Part shown: positions 44,942 to 54,380 of the stretch, piece after piece
Numbering within the stretch: position 1 is the first letter of the stretch
Layout: every line of letters begins with the position of its first letter
Source of the DNA: Vreelandella olivaria
Lineage (GTDB): Bacteria > Pseudomonadota > Gammaproteobacteria > Pseudomonadales > Halomonadaceae
Length of the DNA: 64,000 nucleotides
Assembly: GCA_004295565.1 (NCBI GenBank)
Contig: AP019416.1
Location: forward strand, 1,922,001 to 1,986,000
Reading direction: 5' to 3'
Position numbers and translations under genes: made by a program
The notes under the pieces: model-generated
Told to the model about the DNA's origin: nothing
Seen by the model: only the letters and a program-made list of their open reading frames with translations
Databases searched by the model: none

Positions 44942-45456
44942 CTAGCTGTATCGGCGAGTCGAGCTGGCGTTATAGATGACCGGGCGCCGAGTCAGTGCAT
45001 AGTGGCGGAAGAGGAGGGGGCGTTTTTTCGGAACTGCCCGCTCGCTCCTCTTCGGTTTGTGTTTCGTGTGGCCCTTTTCATTTAGCTCTTCTAACGCCTG
45101 GCGGCAGCGAATTTCGGCACTTTCAAGTTCTAACTGCACCATGGTGATGTCTTTCATCTGCTGGTCGAGAGCCGCCCTGCGCTCGGCTATTTTGCTGAGC
45201 ATTAAATGCAGCTGCTTTTACTGCCGCTGCGGGTTTCATCCCATAGCTCGAATAGTTCGCGAATTTCGGCCAGTGAAAATCCCAGCCGCTTACCGCGAAT
45301 GGTGAGCTTGAGGCGAACCCGGTCTTTACTGCTATAAACCCGGGTCTGCCCGCGGCGGGTGGGGTGAAGCAGTTCTTGATCCTCATAGAAGCGAATGCTT
45401 CGGGTAGTTAAATCAAACTCGCTGGCCAGTTCACTGATCGAGTAAGTTTTGCTCAT
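44942..45456 (-). CDS. liuR: MerR-family regulator LiuR (frameshift)
   Basis: LiuR is a MerR-type DNA-binding regulator of branched-chain amino acid catabolism in proteobacteria. It has the MerR helix-turn-helix YSISELASEFDLTTRSIRFYEDQ, then RGKRLGFSLAEIRELFELWD and a coiled-coil dimerisation helix (ERRAALDQQMKDITMVQLELE). One A is missing near 45221. The very C-terminus is uncertain: either the basic tail ending TRRYS at 44942, or, with one more A, an acidic Pro-rich tail ending at 44970. Gene order liuR-A-B-C-D-E is conserved. Confidence 0.88.
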
Positions 45457-45556
45457 GGTGACGTTCTCTCAAAAAGGCATGTTGTTAACAATAATGGCTA
45501 AAGATCATTCCTACGATATGCCTTCTATGGAACACTGCCACTGAGGCTAAAACAAG

Positions 45557-45572
45557 TTTACGTTAACGTAAA
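45557..45572. promoter_or_regulatory. LiuR-type operator palindrome
   Basis: TTTACGTTAACGTAAA is a perfect 16-bp palindrome about 100 bases before liuR. It resembles the ACGT-rich LiuR boxes known from gammaproteobacterial leucine-degradation regulons. A related box lies before the valine operon (50906-50921). Confidence 0.65.
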
Positions 45573-45722
45573 TCAATAGTTGCTAGCAGTTGAAAAGCGT
45601 TGAAATGGTGTAACTTATTGATATTTATATTTAGAGGTCGATTATTAATTCTACAAACTATCGCCGATAGACCAAAGTTGTAATTGTATTGCCATAGCGA
45701 GAGTTGCTAGTTTGCACATACA

Positions 45723-45740
45723 CCTTACGTTCAGGTAAGG
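45723..45740. promoter_or_regulatory. Second candidate LiuR-like box before livG
   Basis: CCTTACGTTCAGGTAAGG has perfect 6-bp outer arms (CCTTAC/GTAAGG) and shares the TTACGTT half-site of the 45557 box. It lies about 85 bases before livG, so it could couple transport to catabolism. Confidence 0.45.
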
Positions 45741-45823
45741 CATTGGTAGCCCATAATCATAATAAGGGTACCGCCTTAGCCAGTACCGCATTCAGCACTA
45801 CAACAATAAGAGGCTGTCACTCT

Positions 45824-46612
45824 ATGAGTGCAAACGATGTCCTTCAGGACCTGTCCTCGAAACCCGAGGGCTGACCAAAGAGTTTCGCGGCTTTACTGCC
45901 GTGGACGACGTCAATCTTCAGGTGCAGGAAGGACATATACACGCGCTGATAGGGCCTAATGGCGCTGGAAAAACCACGGTATTTAATCTGCTGACCAAAT
46001 TTTTGCCGCCTACCCGCGGCGATATTTTGTATCGTGGCAAGTCGATCACCAGCAAAAATCCAACGAAATTGCTCAGTTAGGCTTGGTGCGCTCATTTCAG
46101 ATCTCGGCGGTGTTTGCCCACATGACGGCGCTTGAGAATGTGCGGGTAGCTCTACAGCGCAAGCTGGGTACCTCGTTTCACTTTTGGAAGTCTGAAAAAT
46201 CCCTCGATCACCTTAACGAGCGCGCCCTTGAGCTGCTTGAAGAAGTAGGGCTGCGTGAATACGCCGATACCTTAACGGTAGAGATGCCCTACGGGCGTAA
46301 ACGAGCCCTTGAGCTGGCCACGACGTTGGCGCTCGACCCCACCATGATGCTGCTGGATGAGCCGACCCAGGGTATGGGGGCGGAAGACGTTGACCGCATC
46401 GTGGCGCTGATTAAGCGTGTCTCTCAGGGGCGAACAGTGCTGATGGTAGAGCACAATCTGAGCGTTGTTAGCCGCCTGTGTGACCGAATTACCGTACTGG
46501 CGCGTGGGGCGGTACTGGCTGAGGGGATTACGATACTGTTTCCCGAAATCCATTGGTACGCGAAGCCTATATGGGCAGCGACGCCGCGGAAGAAGAGGGA
46601 GCCGCTGTATGA
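45824..46612 (+). CDS. livG: Branched-chain amino acid ABC transporter ATPase LivG (three frameshifts)
   Basis: This is one of two cytoplasmic ATPases of the high-affinity Leu/Ile/Val importer. Restored, it reads LETRGLTKEFRGFTAVDDVN, Walker A GPNGAGKTT, LGLVRSFQI (Q-loop region) and Walker B MMLLDEPTQGMG. Single bases are missing near 45855 (C), 46062 (A) and 46530 (G). Restored length is 263 residues. Its TGA overlaps the livF ATG (ATGA). The raw sequence shows only the central part as an open frame. Confidence 0.9.
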
Positions 46613-47352
46613 ATACCGCCGAAGCCCAAGCGCCTGTTGAAAACACGCAAAGCCTGGAAATGTTGCGCGTTCAGGATCTACACGCCTTTTATGGCGAATC
46701 GCATATCCTGCACGGCGTCAATTTTGATGTGAAGCGTGGCGAGCTGGTAACGCTACTGGGGCGTAACGGTGCAGGCCGAAGCACTACGCTGAAATCGATT
46801 ATGAACATGGTGGGGCGGCGCACGGGGTCTATCGTGATTAACGGCAATGAGACGTTAAACATGAAGCCGCACCATATTCCCCGGTTAGGTATTGGTTACT
46901 GCCCTGAGGAGCGCGGCATTTTTGCCAGCTTGGATGTGCATGAAAACCTGCTGCTCCCGCCTACCGTGCGTTCCGGCGGTATGAGCCTGGACGAAATCTA
47001 CGCCATGTTTCCGAACCTCTACGAGCGGCGTAAAAGCCAGGGCACGCGACTTTCGGGTGGCGAGCAGCAGATGCTGGCCATGGCGCGCATTCTGCGTACA
47101 GGTGCTCGCATGCTACTACTCGATGAGATTACCGAAGGGCTTGCCCCAGTCATCGTACAGAAACTCGCTGAGGTGTTGGTTCAGCTAAAGGAGCGCGGTA
47201 TGACCATTGTGCTTGTAGAGCAGAACTTTCGCTTTGCGGCGCCGCTGGCGGATCGCCACTTCGTGATGGATCACGGTCAGATTGTCGAAGAAATCAGCGC
47301 CGCGCAGCTGCCATCGCGGCGGGAACACCTCAACTCAATGCTAGGGGTATAA
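46609..47352 (+). CDS. livF: Branched-chain amino acid ABC transporter ATPase LivF
   Basis: This is the second cytoplasmic ATPase of the Liv importer. From ATG 46609 it is 247 residues. Walker A reads GRNGAGRST, with Arg where Lys is canonical. The signature motif is RLSGGEQQMLAMAR, Walker B is MLLLDEITEGLAP and the switch is VLVEQNFRFA. The signature loop and Walker B are intact and the frame is unbroken, so the protein is probably made. The Arg may be a lineage feature. Confidence 0.9.
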   Translation: MNTAEAQAPVENTQSLEMLRVQDLHAFYGESHILHGVNFDVKRGELVTLLGRNGAGRSTTLKSIMNMVGRRTGSIVINGNETLNMKPHHIPRLGIGYCPEERGIFASLDVHENLLLPPTVRSGGMSLDEIYAMFPNLYERRKSQGTRLSGGEQQMLAMARILRTGARMLLLDEITEGLAPVIVQKLAEVLVQLKERGMTIVLVEQNFRFAAPLADRHFVMDHGQIVEEISAAQLPSRREHLNSMLGV

Positions 47353-47508
47353 CGCACCAGCAGACGCACCTAATGACATACTCGCCCACAATAACAATAA
47401 ATGAATCATTCACTTGATAGATCGTTACACAACCGCTCAAGCACACCATAACAGCTGCATCCAACAGCTATATCACAACAACAAGGCCCCCAGGGCCAGG
47501 AGTCGAAC

Positions 47509-48732
47509 ATGACCTTTATGAAAAAAACGCTGACTGCCAGTATCGCCGTGGCGGCAGCTTCAAGCCTCGCTGTGTCCACCGCCCAGGCAGATATGAGCGA
47601 TGGTGAAGTCCGTATTGGCTACCTGGCTGATATGTCCGGCACTTATCGCGACCTTGCAGGCCCGGGCGGCTTGACCGCCATGGAGATGGCGGTGGCCGAT
47701 TTTGGCGGCAGTGTAAACGGTGCATCCATCGTTATTTCCAGTGCCGACGATCGCAATAGCGCTGATGTGGGTGCCAACACCGTGCGGGGCTGGATCGACC
47801 AGGATAATGTCGATATGGTCGGCGGCTTAGTGGCGTCTTCTGTGTCCATTGCGGTCACCAAAGTGCTGGAAGAGAACAATGGCCTGGGTATCGTCTCAGG
47901 CTCTGCGGCTTCCAGCATTACCAACGAGCACTGCACCCCTAACCATATTCACTGGGTGTACGACACCTACCCGCTGGCTAATGGTACTGCCAAGGCCGTT
48001 GTAGAGCAGGGCGGCGATACGTGGTTTATGCTGACCGCTGACTACGCGTTTGGCCATGCCCTGGAAGCCGATGTAACCAAAGTCGTTGAAGAGAGCGGCG
48101 GTGAAATTGTCGGCGGCGTACGCCACCCATTCCCCACCAATGATTTCTCATCTTACATTCTTCAAGCGCAGGGTTCTGGCGCGAAAATTGTTGGCCTGGC
48201 CAACGCCGGTGCCGACACCGTTAATGCCATCACCACGGCCAGCCAGTTTGGCCTGACACAATCCGGGCAGCAGCTTGCCGGTCTGTTGATTTTCTTGAAT
48301 GACGTGCACGCCCTTGGCCTGGAAGCCACCCAGAACCTATTACTGACGACCGGCTGGTACTGGGACATGGATGAGCAGTCCCGCGAATGGGCACAGCGCT
48401 ATTTTGATGAAGTGGGCCGCATGCCGACCATGGTTCAAGCGGGCATCTACTCCAGCACCATGCACTACCTGAAAGCCGTTGAGGCTGCGGGCACCGACGA
48501 CCCTGAAACCGTACGCGCGCAAATGGCCGAAATGCCGGTTGAAGACTTCTTTGCCCGTAACGGTACCATTCGTGAAGATGGCCGCATGATCCACGATATG
48601 TACCTGGCCCAGGTAAAAACACCCGAAGAGTCTACCGGTGAGTGGGATCTTTACGAAATCCTCAGCACCATTCCCGCCGAAGAAGCCTACCGCCCGCTGT
48701 CTGAAAGCCAGTGCAAATTGGTGCAGAACTGA
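47509..48732 (+). CDS. livK: Branched-chain amino acid ABC transporter substrate-binding protein
   Basis: This is a periplasmic type I binding protein that captures branched-chain amino acids or a related compound. The intact 407-residue frame has a signal peptide (MKKTLTASIAVAAASSLAVSTAQA). The mature fold starts GEVRIGYLADMSGTYRDLAG. It follows AGGAG at 47502 and lies in livG-F-K-H-M. The LivJ/K family also binds amides or short acids, so the exact ligand is inferred from the neighbours. Confidence 0.87.
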   Translation: MTFMKKTLTASIAVAAASSLAVSTAQADMSDGEVRIGYLADMSGTYRDLAGPGGLTAMEMAVADFGGSVNGASIVISSADDRNSADVGANTVRGWIDQDNVDMVGGLVASSVSIAVTKVLEENNGLGIVSGSAASSITNEHCTPNHIHWVYDTYPLANGTAKAVVEQGGDTWFMLTADYAFGHALEADVTKVVEESGGEIVGGVRHPFPTNDFSSYILQAQGSGAKIVGLANAGADTVNAITTASQFGLTQSGQQLAGLLIFLNDVHALGLEATQNLLLTTGWYWDMDEQSREWAQRYFDEVGRMPTMVQAGIYSSTMHYLKAVEAAGTDDPETVRAQMAEMPVEDFFARNGTIREDGRMIHDMYLAQVKTPEESTGEWDLYEILSTIPAEEAYRPLSESQCKLVQN

Positions 48733-48833
48733 TTTCCAGGCAGCGCCTGGATCAGATAGCAATCGCAAGTGATGTGTAGAGCCAGTTGGCGGCAAGTGGC
48801 CGCCAACTGCTTTACGGCGAGGAGAGTCGCGTT

Positions 48834-49719
48834 ATGACGATGATATTCGGCGTGCCAATGGCCGTCTTCATGGGCCAGCTAACGCTGGGTCTTGTGAATG
48901 GCGCCTTTACGCACTGCTCAGCCTGGGCCTGGCGGTCATCTTCGGCCTGTTGAAGATCGTCAACTTTGCCCACGGGGCACAATACATGCTGGGGGCCTTC
49001 GCCGCGCTGTTAGGCTTTCGTTATTTGGGTATTAATTACTGGCTGGCGCTGTTTTTAGTGCCGCTCGTGGTGGGTGCCTTTGGTGTGCTGCTTGAGCGTT
49101 TTTACTGCGCAGAATCGCTCACTTAGACCACCTTTATGGGCTGCTGCTAACCTTTGGTTTAGCGCTGATTTTTGAAGGTACGCTGGTCAACTTCTTCGGG
49201 GTTTCCGGGGCGCGCTACGCAACACCTGAGATTCTTCAGGGTGGTTTGAATCTTGGCTTTATGTTCCTACCTACTTACCGCGCCTGGGTGCTGGTGGCGG
49301 CGTTGGCGATGTGCCTGTTCACCTGGTTCATGATCGAGCGTACGCGGTTGGGTGCTTACCTGCGTGCGGGGACTGAAAACTCGCAGTTGATGCAAGCCTT
49401 TGGCGTTAATGTACCGTTGTTGATCACGCTTACCTATGGCTTTGGCGTTGGCTTGGCCGCGTTTGCTGGTGTGTTGGCTGCGCCGCTCTATCCGGTTTCG
49501 CCGACCATGGGTTCGAGCCTTTTGATCGTGGTCTTTGCCGTGGTGGTGATCGGCGGTATGGGCTCGATTCTAGGCGCTATTATTACCGGTCTCTCCATGG
49601 GGATTATCGAAGGGTTAACCAAGGTGTACTACCCGGAAGCCTCTAATACAGTGATCTTTCTTGTCATGATCCTCGTGCTCATGTTGCGCCCTGCGGGGCT
49701 GTTCGGTAAGGAGGCATAA
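48834..49719 (+). CDS. livH: Branched-chain amino acid ABC transporter permease LivH (two frameshifts)
   Basis: This is an inner-membrane permease subunit. The ATG at 48834 follows GAGGAGAG. Restored, the start region is LTLGLVNGAFYALLSLGLAV, then IFGLLKIVNFAHGAQYMLGA (a family signature), then LERFLLRRIAHLDHLYGLLL. The C-terminal half is intact and ends MLRPAGLFGKEA. Single T's are missing near 48910 and 49103. Restored length is 295 residues with about eight membrane segments. Confidence 0.9.
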
Positions 49720-49721
49720 GC

Positions 49722-50715
49722 ATGGCGGAATCTCAAACAATAGCGGCACCATCCGCCGTACTGGAACGTCAGAAGCGGGCTAAGTTGCGCCGTAATATGT
49801 TCTATCTGGCGCTGATTGTCGTTGGGTTGGTGGCACCATTCTTAGCCTACCCCGTATTCCTAATGAAGGTGCTCTGTTTTGCGCTGTTTGCCTGTGCCTT
49901 TAATCTGCTGCTTGGCTATGCGGGGCTACTCTCTTTTGGTCACGCGGCATTTCTGGCCACCGGTGGCTACGTAACCGGCTTACCTGTTGGCAAGCTACCC
50001 TGGGTTAACCCCAGAGCTGGGTATTATGGCGGGCACACTGCTGGCAACCTTGTTGGGTGCGCTATTTGGGGTGCTCTCCATTCGCCGCCAGGGTATCTAT
50101 TTCGCCATGGTAACGCTGGCGCTGGCGCAGTTGATGTTCTTTGTTTACATCCAGGCGCCCTTTACCGGCGGTGAGGATGGGTTGCATGGCGTGCCCCGTG
50201 GCGAACTGTTTGGGGTGATCAGTCTGCGCAGCAATCTAGCGATGTACTACTTCGTCTTCGTGATCTTTCTGTTTGGCTACGCTCTGATTCAGCGCACGGT
50301 GCACTCGCCGTTTGGTCAAGTGCTAAAAGCGATTCGTGAAAATGAGCCCCGGGCAATCTCGCTGGGTTACAACACTGATGCTTATAAGCTGGTGGCGTTT
50401 GTCATCTCCGCGGGTTTGGCGGGCTTGGCGGGCTCGACCAAAACCGTGGTTTTTCAGCTGGCTTCATTGACCGATGCCCACTGGCATATGTCCGGTGAGG
50501 TAATTCTGATGACCTTGCTAGGAGGAGTGGGCACCTTGCTGGGCCCGTTAATGGGGGCAGGCATAGTGGTCAGCCTGCAGCATCTCCTGGCGCAGTCGCC
50601 GCTGGGCAACTGGGTCAGCGTGATTTTGGGCATCATCTTTGTAGTCTGTGTGCTCAGCTTCCGCAGCGGCATCATCGGTGAGCTGGACAAGATGTATCGC
50701 AAAAACTTTAAGTAG
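49722..50715 (+). CDS. livM: Branched-chain amino acid ABC transporter permease LivM (frameshift)
   Basis: This is the second membrane permease of the importer. It begins MAESQTIAAPSAVLERQ, with membrane segments from residue 28. Family motifs are GYAGLLSFGHAAFLATGGYV, ISLGYNTDAYKLVAFVISA and EVILMTLLGGVGTLLGP. The frame changes near 49979. A GC lost from GCGC (giving VTGAYLLASY) or one extra T both restore about 331 residues. It starts three bases after livH and is followed by a strong terminator. Confidence 0.9.
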
Positions 50716-50791
50716 CCGTTTGTAATAGCGGTTTTAAAGAGTAGGTTTTAAGAGCGGCTGCTCTGTGCCGTACTCATTGATTCTTCCCGTT

Positions 50792-50816
50792 GGGTGCCGT
50801 TTGGCACCCTTTTTTT
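50792..50816 (+). terminator. Rho-independent terminator of the liv operon
   Basis: GGGTGCC (50792-50798) and GGCACCC (50803-50809) form a perfect 7-bp GC-rich stem with a GTTT loop, followed by a run of seven T's. Confidence 0.9.
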
Positions 50817-50905
50817 ATCCAAGCCTTTTAGGTTTAAGTTTTTTTAGGTCTAAGCCTAAGGTCGCAAGCGCTGGTATGTTGCTTGTGGTCGAGTAAATAG
50901 ATAAG

Positions 50906-50921
50906 TTAACGTAAACGTCAA
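50906..50921. promoter_or_regulatory. LiuR-like box before the valine degradation operon
   Basis: TTAACGTAAACGTCAA is an imperfect palindrome closely related to TTTACGTTAACGTAAA at 45557. It lies 47 bases before the isobutyryl-CoA dehydrogenase start. It suggests that the valine genes belong to the same regulon as liu. Confidence 0.55.
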
Positions 50922-50967
50922 TTATAACGACAACAGCAGTGTGCTCGCACATTAGCGGAGATACGCC

Positions 50968-52122
50968 ATGAATTTTGAGCTCAATGAAGACCAGGTTGCC
51001 TTTGCCGATATGGCGCGGGCCTTTGCCCAGAATGAGTTGGAGCCCCACGCCGCCGAGTGGGATCAGACCTCGTTTTTCCCTGTCGATGTGATTCGCAAAG
51101 CGGGCGAGCTGGGCTTCTGCTCCCTTTATGCCCCCGAGAGCGTGGGCGGGTTAGGCCTTTCACGTCTGGATGCCAGCATCATTTTCGAACAGCTCTCTAT
51201 GGGTTGCACCTCTACCACCGCTTATCTAACCATTCACAATATGGTCACCTGGATGCTGGCGGATTTCGGTACGTCGGAAGCGGTAGAGCAGTGGGGCGCA
51301 AGGCTGGCCACGGGTGAGCTGCTGGGCTCCTACTGTTTAACCGAACCCAATTCAGGCTCCGACGCCGCCTCGCTGAAAACCACCGCCAAGCGCGATGGCG
51401 ACCATTACGTATTGACCGGCAGCAAGATGTTTATTTCCGGTGCCGGGAGCACCGATTTTCTGGTGGTGATGGCGCGCACCGGCGGTGAGGGCGCCAGCGG
51501 CGTCTCGGCGTTTGCCGTGGATGCCAAGAGTGATGGCATTAGCTATGGGCGCAAGGAAGAGAAAATGGGCTGGAACAGCCAGCCCACGCGTATGATCACC
51601 TTTGAAGAGGTGCGAGTACCCGCCAATCATTTGCTGGGCAACGAAGGCGATGGTTTCAAAATCGCCATGAAGGGCCTAGACGGTGGGCGCATTAATATCG
51701 CCACTTGCTCAATTGGCACCGCCCAGCAGGCGATTAACAAAGCGCGGGAGTATATGCTGGAGCGCAAACAGTTCGGCAAGCGCCTGGCTGATTTTCAGGC
51801 GCTGCAGTTCCGCTTAGCGGATATGGTCACCGAGCTGGTCGCTGCACGGCAGCTGGTACGCATGGCCGCTACCAAGCTGGACGCTGGCCACCCCGACGCG
51901 CCCACTTACTGCGCCATGGCCAAACGCTTTGCTACCGATGTAGGTTTCAAGGTGTGCGACGAAGCGCTTCAACTTTACGGTGGCAACGGCTATATCAAGG
52001 AGTACCCCATGGAGCGCTACGTGCGCGATACCCGGGTACACCGGATTCTGGAAGGCACCAACGAAATCATGCGGCTGATCATCTCCCGTCGGGTGCTGGC
52101 AGATGGCGCCACCGAGCTGTAA
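50968..52122 (+). CDS. Isobutyryl-CoA dehydrogenase (acyl-CoA dehydrogenase)
   Basis: This FAD enzyme most likely oxidises isobutyryl-CoA to methacrylyl-CoA in valine degradation. The intact 384 residues resemble the ACAD8 group: MNFELNEDQVAFADMARAFA, YCLTEPNSGSDAASLKT, VLTGSKMFISGAG, the catalytic Glu region in QLYGGNGYIKEYPMERYVRD and RILEGTNEIMRLIISR. The two downstream genes carry out later valine steps, which supports the substrate. AGCGGAGATACG before the ATG provides the ribosome-binding site. Confidence 0.88.
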   Translation: MNFELNEDQVAFADMARAFAQNELEPHAAEWDQTSFFPVDVIRKAGELGFCSLYAPESVGGLGLSRLDASIIFEQLSMGCTSTTAYLTIHNMVTWMLADFGTSEAVEQWGARLATGELLGSYCLTEPNSGSDAASLKTTAKRDGDHYVLTGSKMFISGAGSTDFLVVMARTGGEGASGVSAFAVDAKSDGISYGRKEEKMGWNSQPTRMITFEEVRVPANHLLGNEGDGFKIAMKGLDGGRINIATCSIGTAQQAINKAREYMLERKQFGKRLADFQALQFRLADMVTELVAARQLVRMAATKLDAGHPDAPTYCAMAKRFATDVGFKVCDEALQLYGGNGYIKEYPMERYVRDTRVHRILEGTNEIMRLIISRRVLADGATEL

Positions 52123-52139
52123 GAGGATAAGGAATGCCA

Positions 52140-53249
52140 ATGAGCAGCGTACTGTTTACCGAACACCCCACCCAAGACGGCCACGTAATTGCCGAGGTGA
52201 AGCTCAATGCTGAGCGCTCGCTGAACGCATTAACGCTTGAAATGTGTGAAGAGATGTTGCCCCGCCTGCGCGCCTGGGCCACCGACGAGCGCGTGGTGGC
52301 GGTGCTGCTGGATAGCGCAGGTGAAAAAGCGTTTTGTGCCGGTGGCGACGTGGTGAATCTGTATAAAACGATTACCGGTGAAGGCGACCCCAGCTTCCCC
52401 GAACGCTTTTTCGAGACCGAGTATCGGCTCGATTTTCTTTACACCTACCCCAAACCGGTGATCTGCTGGGGCAACGGCATTGTGATGGGCGGTGGTATGG
52501 GGCTATTAAGCGCCAGCAGCCACCGGGTAGTGACGGAGACCTCACGCTTGGCCATGCCGGAAGTAACTATCGGACTCTACCCGGATGTAGGCGCCAGCTG
52601 GTTTTTAAACCGCCTGCCCAACGGCGCAGGGCGCTTTTAGCCATGACCGGCGCCCAAATCAATGCCCCAGATGCCGTTCACCTTGGCTTGGCTGACCGCT
52701 GTATTGCCAGCCACCACCGTGATGCCCTGCTGCAGCAGTTGACCGACGCGCGCTGGGGCGCCGGTGAAAATACCGATGCCAACGGTGTGGTTAACCGCAT
52801 TATGCGGGAGCTTGAGCAAACATCGCAGCCGGTATTCGCCGAGCTGGAAGCGCCCGTTTACCAACACTCTCCGCTGATTCGTGAGTTGATGGATCACGAC
52901 AGCGTAGAACAATTGTCGCCGCCATTACGGCGGTAAAAGCGACAATAAGTGGTTTAGCAAAGCCCAGCAAACGCTGGCCCACGGCAGCCCTGTCTCTGTT
53001 AAGTTAATCGATGAGCAGCTAAAGCGGGCCAAGCATATGTCGCTGGCAGAGGTGTTCCAATCCGAAATGTCGCTCTCGGTGCAGTGCTGCCGCCACCGTG
53101 AGTTCCCCGAGGGTGTGCGCGCACTGCTGGTCGATAAAGACGGGCAACCGAACTGGACGTATCCAGACGTGGCCTCGGTAGAGGAAAGCTTTATCAACGA
53201 GCTACTATCTTCTGCATGGTCGCAAAATCCGCTGGCGGATCTACGCTAA
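52140..53249 (+). CDS. 3-hydroxyisobutyryl-CoA hydrolase (enoyl-CoA hydratase/isomerase family, three frameshifts)
   Basis: This crotonase-fold hydrolase releases CoA from 3-hydroxyisobutyryl-CoA. I prefer ATG 52140, six bases after AAGGA, over the ATG at 52134. It has KAFCAGGDVVNLYK, NGIVMGGGMGLLSASSHRVV and MPEVTIGLYPDVGASWFLNR. The C-terminal half has AEVFQSEMSLSVQCCRH and GVRALLVDKDGQPNW, which are typical of HIBCH. Single bases are missing near 52636 (T), 52909 (A) and 52933 (G). The exact residues around the last two breaks are uncertain. Confidence 0.88.
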
Positions 53250-53286
53250 TATAATCTTCCCATTACCGGCTAATAAGGATAATAAA

Positions 53287-54189
53287 ATGAACACCATCGC
53301 ATTTATCGGCCTGGGCAATATGGGCGGCCCCATGGCTGCCAACCTAGTAAAAGCAGGCTTTGACGTGCGCGCCTTTGATCTTTCTCAAGAGGCGCAAGAG
53401 ATCGCCAAAGCGAATGGCTGTGAAGTGGCTTTCTCGGCCCAGGAAGCTGCCACCGATGCCGACTTTATCATTTCAATGCTGCCCGCCGGAAAGCATGTGC
53501 GCGGGCTATATATTGAAGACGATGCGCCGCTGTTTGAAGTGATCAAGCGAGGAGCGCTGGTCATCGACTGCTCTACCATTGACGGTGCCACTGCCCGAGG
53601 CGTTGCTGAAGAGGGCGAGAAGCTGGGTATCGGCTTTGTCGATGCGCCGGTTTCCGGTGGCGTGGGCGGCGCTCAAGCGGGCACCTTGACCTTTATTGTG
53701 GGCGGCAGCGAGGTCGAGTTCAGGCTGGCCAAGCCGGTGCTGGAAGCCATGGGCAAAAACATCTTCCACGCCGGAGATCACGGCGCAGGGCAGGTGGCCA
53801 AAGTCTGCAACAACATGCTGCTCTCTATCCTGATGGCGGGCACCTGCGAAGCGATCAATATGGGGGTTAAAAACGGCCTGGATCCCGCGGTGCTTTCCGA
53901 AATCATGAAGCAGAGCTCCGGCGGTAACTGGGCGCTCAATGTTTACAATCCCTACCCAGGCGTCATGGAAAACGCACCGGCCTCCAAAAACTACCAGGGC
54001 GGCTTCCAAGTCGACCTAATGATCAAAGACTTAGGCCTCGCCATGGATGTCAGTCAGCAAAGCGCCTCCGCAGTCCCCATGGGCTCCGCCGCCCGCTCAC
54101 TCTTCACCCTGCATAAAGCCAAAGGCAACGGTAAACTCGACTTCTCTAGCCTGATGCAGTTCTATCAGGATAAAGAGGGTGAATCGTGA
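53287..54189 (+). CDS. mmsB: 3-hydroxyisobutyrate dehydrogenase
   Basis: MmsB oxidises 3-hydroxyisobutyrate to methylmalonate semialdehyde with NAD+. The intact 300-residue frame has the Rossmann motif FIGLGNMGGPMAANLVKAG, substrate-binding DAPVSGGVGGAQAGTLTFI and the catalytic Lys in GAGQVAKVCNNMLL. It is the third gene of the valine branch. The next enzyme, methylmalonate semialdehyde dehydrogenase (mmsA), is not in this window. Confidence 0.94.
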   Translation: MNTIAFIGLGNMGGPMAANLVKAGFDVRAFDLSQEAQEIAKANGCEVAFSAQEAATDADFIISMLPAGKHVRGLYIEDDAPLFEVIKRGALVIDCSTIDGATARGVAEEGEKLGIGFVDAPVSGGVGGAQAGTLTFIVGGSEVEFRLAKPVLEAMGKNIFHAGDHGAGQVAKVCNNMLLSILMAGTCEAINMGVKNGLDPAVLSEIMKQSSGGNWALNVYNPYPGVMENAPASKNYQGGFQVDLMIKDLGLAMDVSQQSASAVPMGSAARSLFTLHKAKGNGKLDFSSLMQFYQDKEGES

Positions 54190-54380
54190 GGTGTGAGGAG
54201 TAAATGGTGAGGCGGGCGGGGTTTTGTAGAGCGTGGTAACGAGTTTTGCGAGGAACGAGCAACACGAGGCACCCGCGGGAGGGCGGCACAGCCGCCCCAG
54301 CTATCCCACCAAAGCCACAGCTTGTCTCCGACCTCAAGGGCGGGCAAACTTAAAGAAACTGCTCATATACAAGGACTACC
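54190..54380. other. mmsB-GST spacer with short repeat
   Basis: No gene is visible in this gap. GTAGAGCGTGGTAACGAG near 54226-54243 recurs with one mismatch at 55077-55094, after the next gene. It may be a fragment of a dispersed intergenic repeat. Confidence 0.35.

Larger units (their letters stand above)
45457..45823. promoter_or_regulatory. liuR/livG divergent regulatory region
   Basis: This 367-bp gap lies between the divergent liu and liv operons and holds no gene. It contains two palindromes described separately (45557-45572 and 45723-45740). Both fall where they could control both transcripts. Confidence 0.6.
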
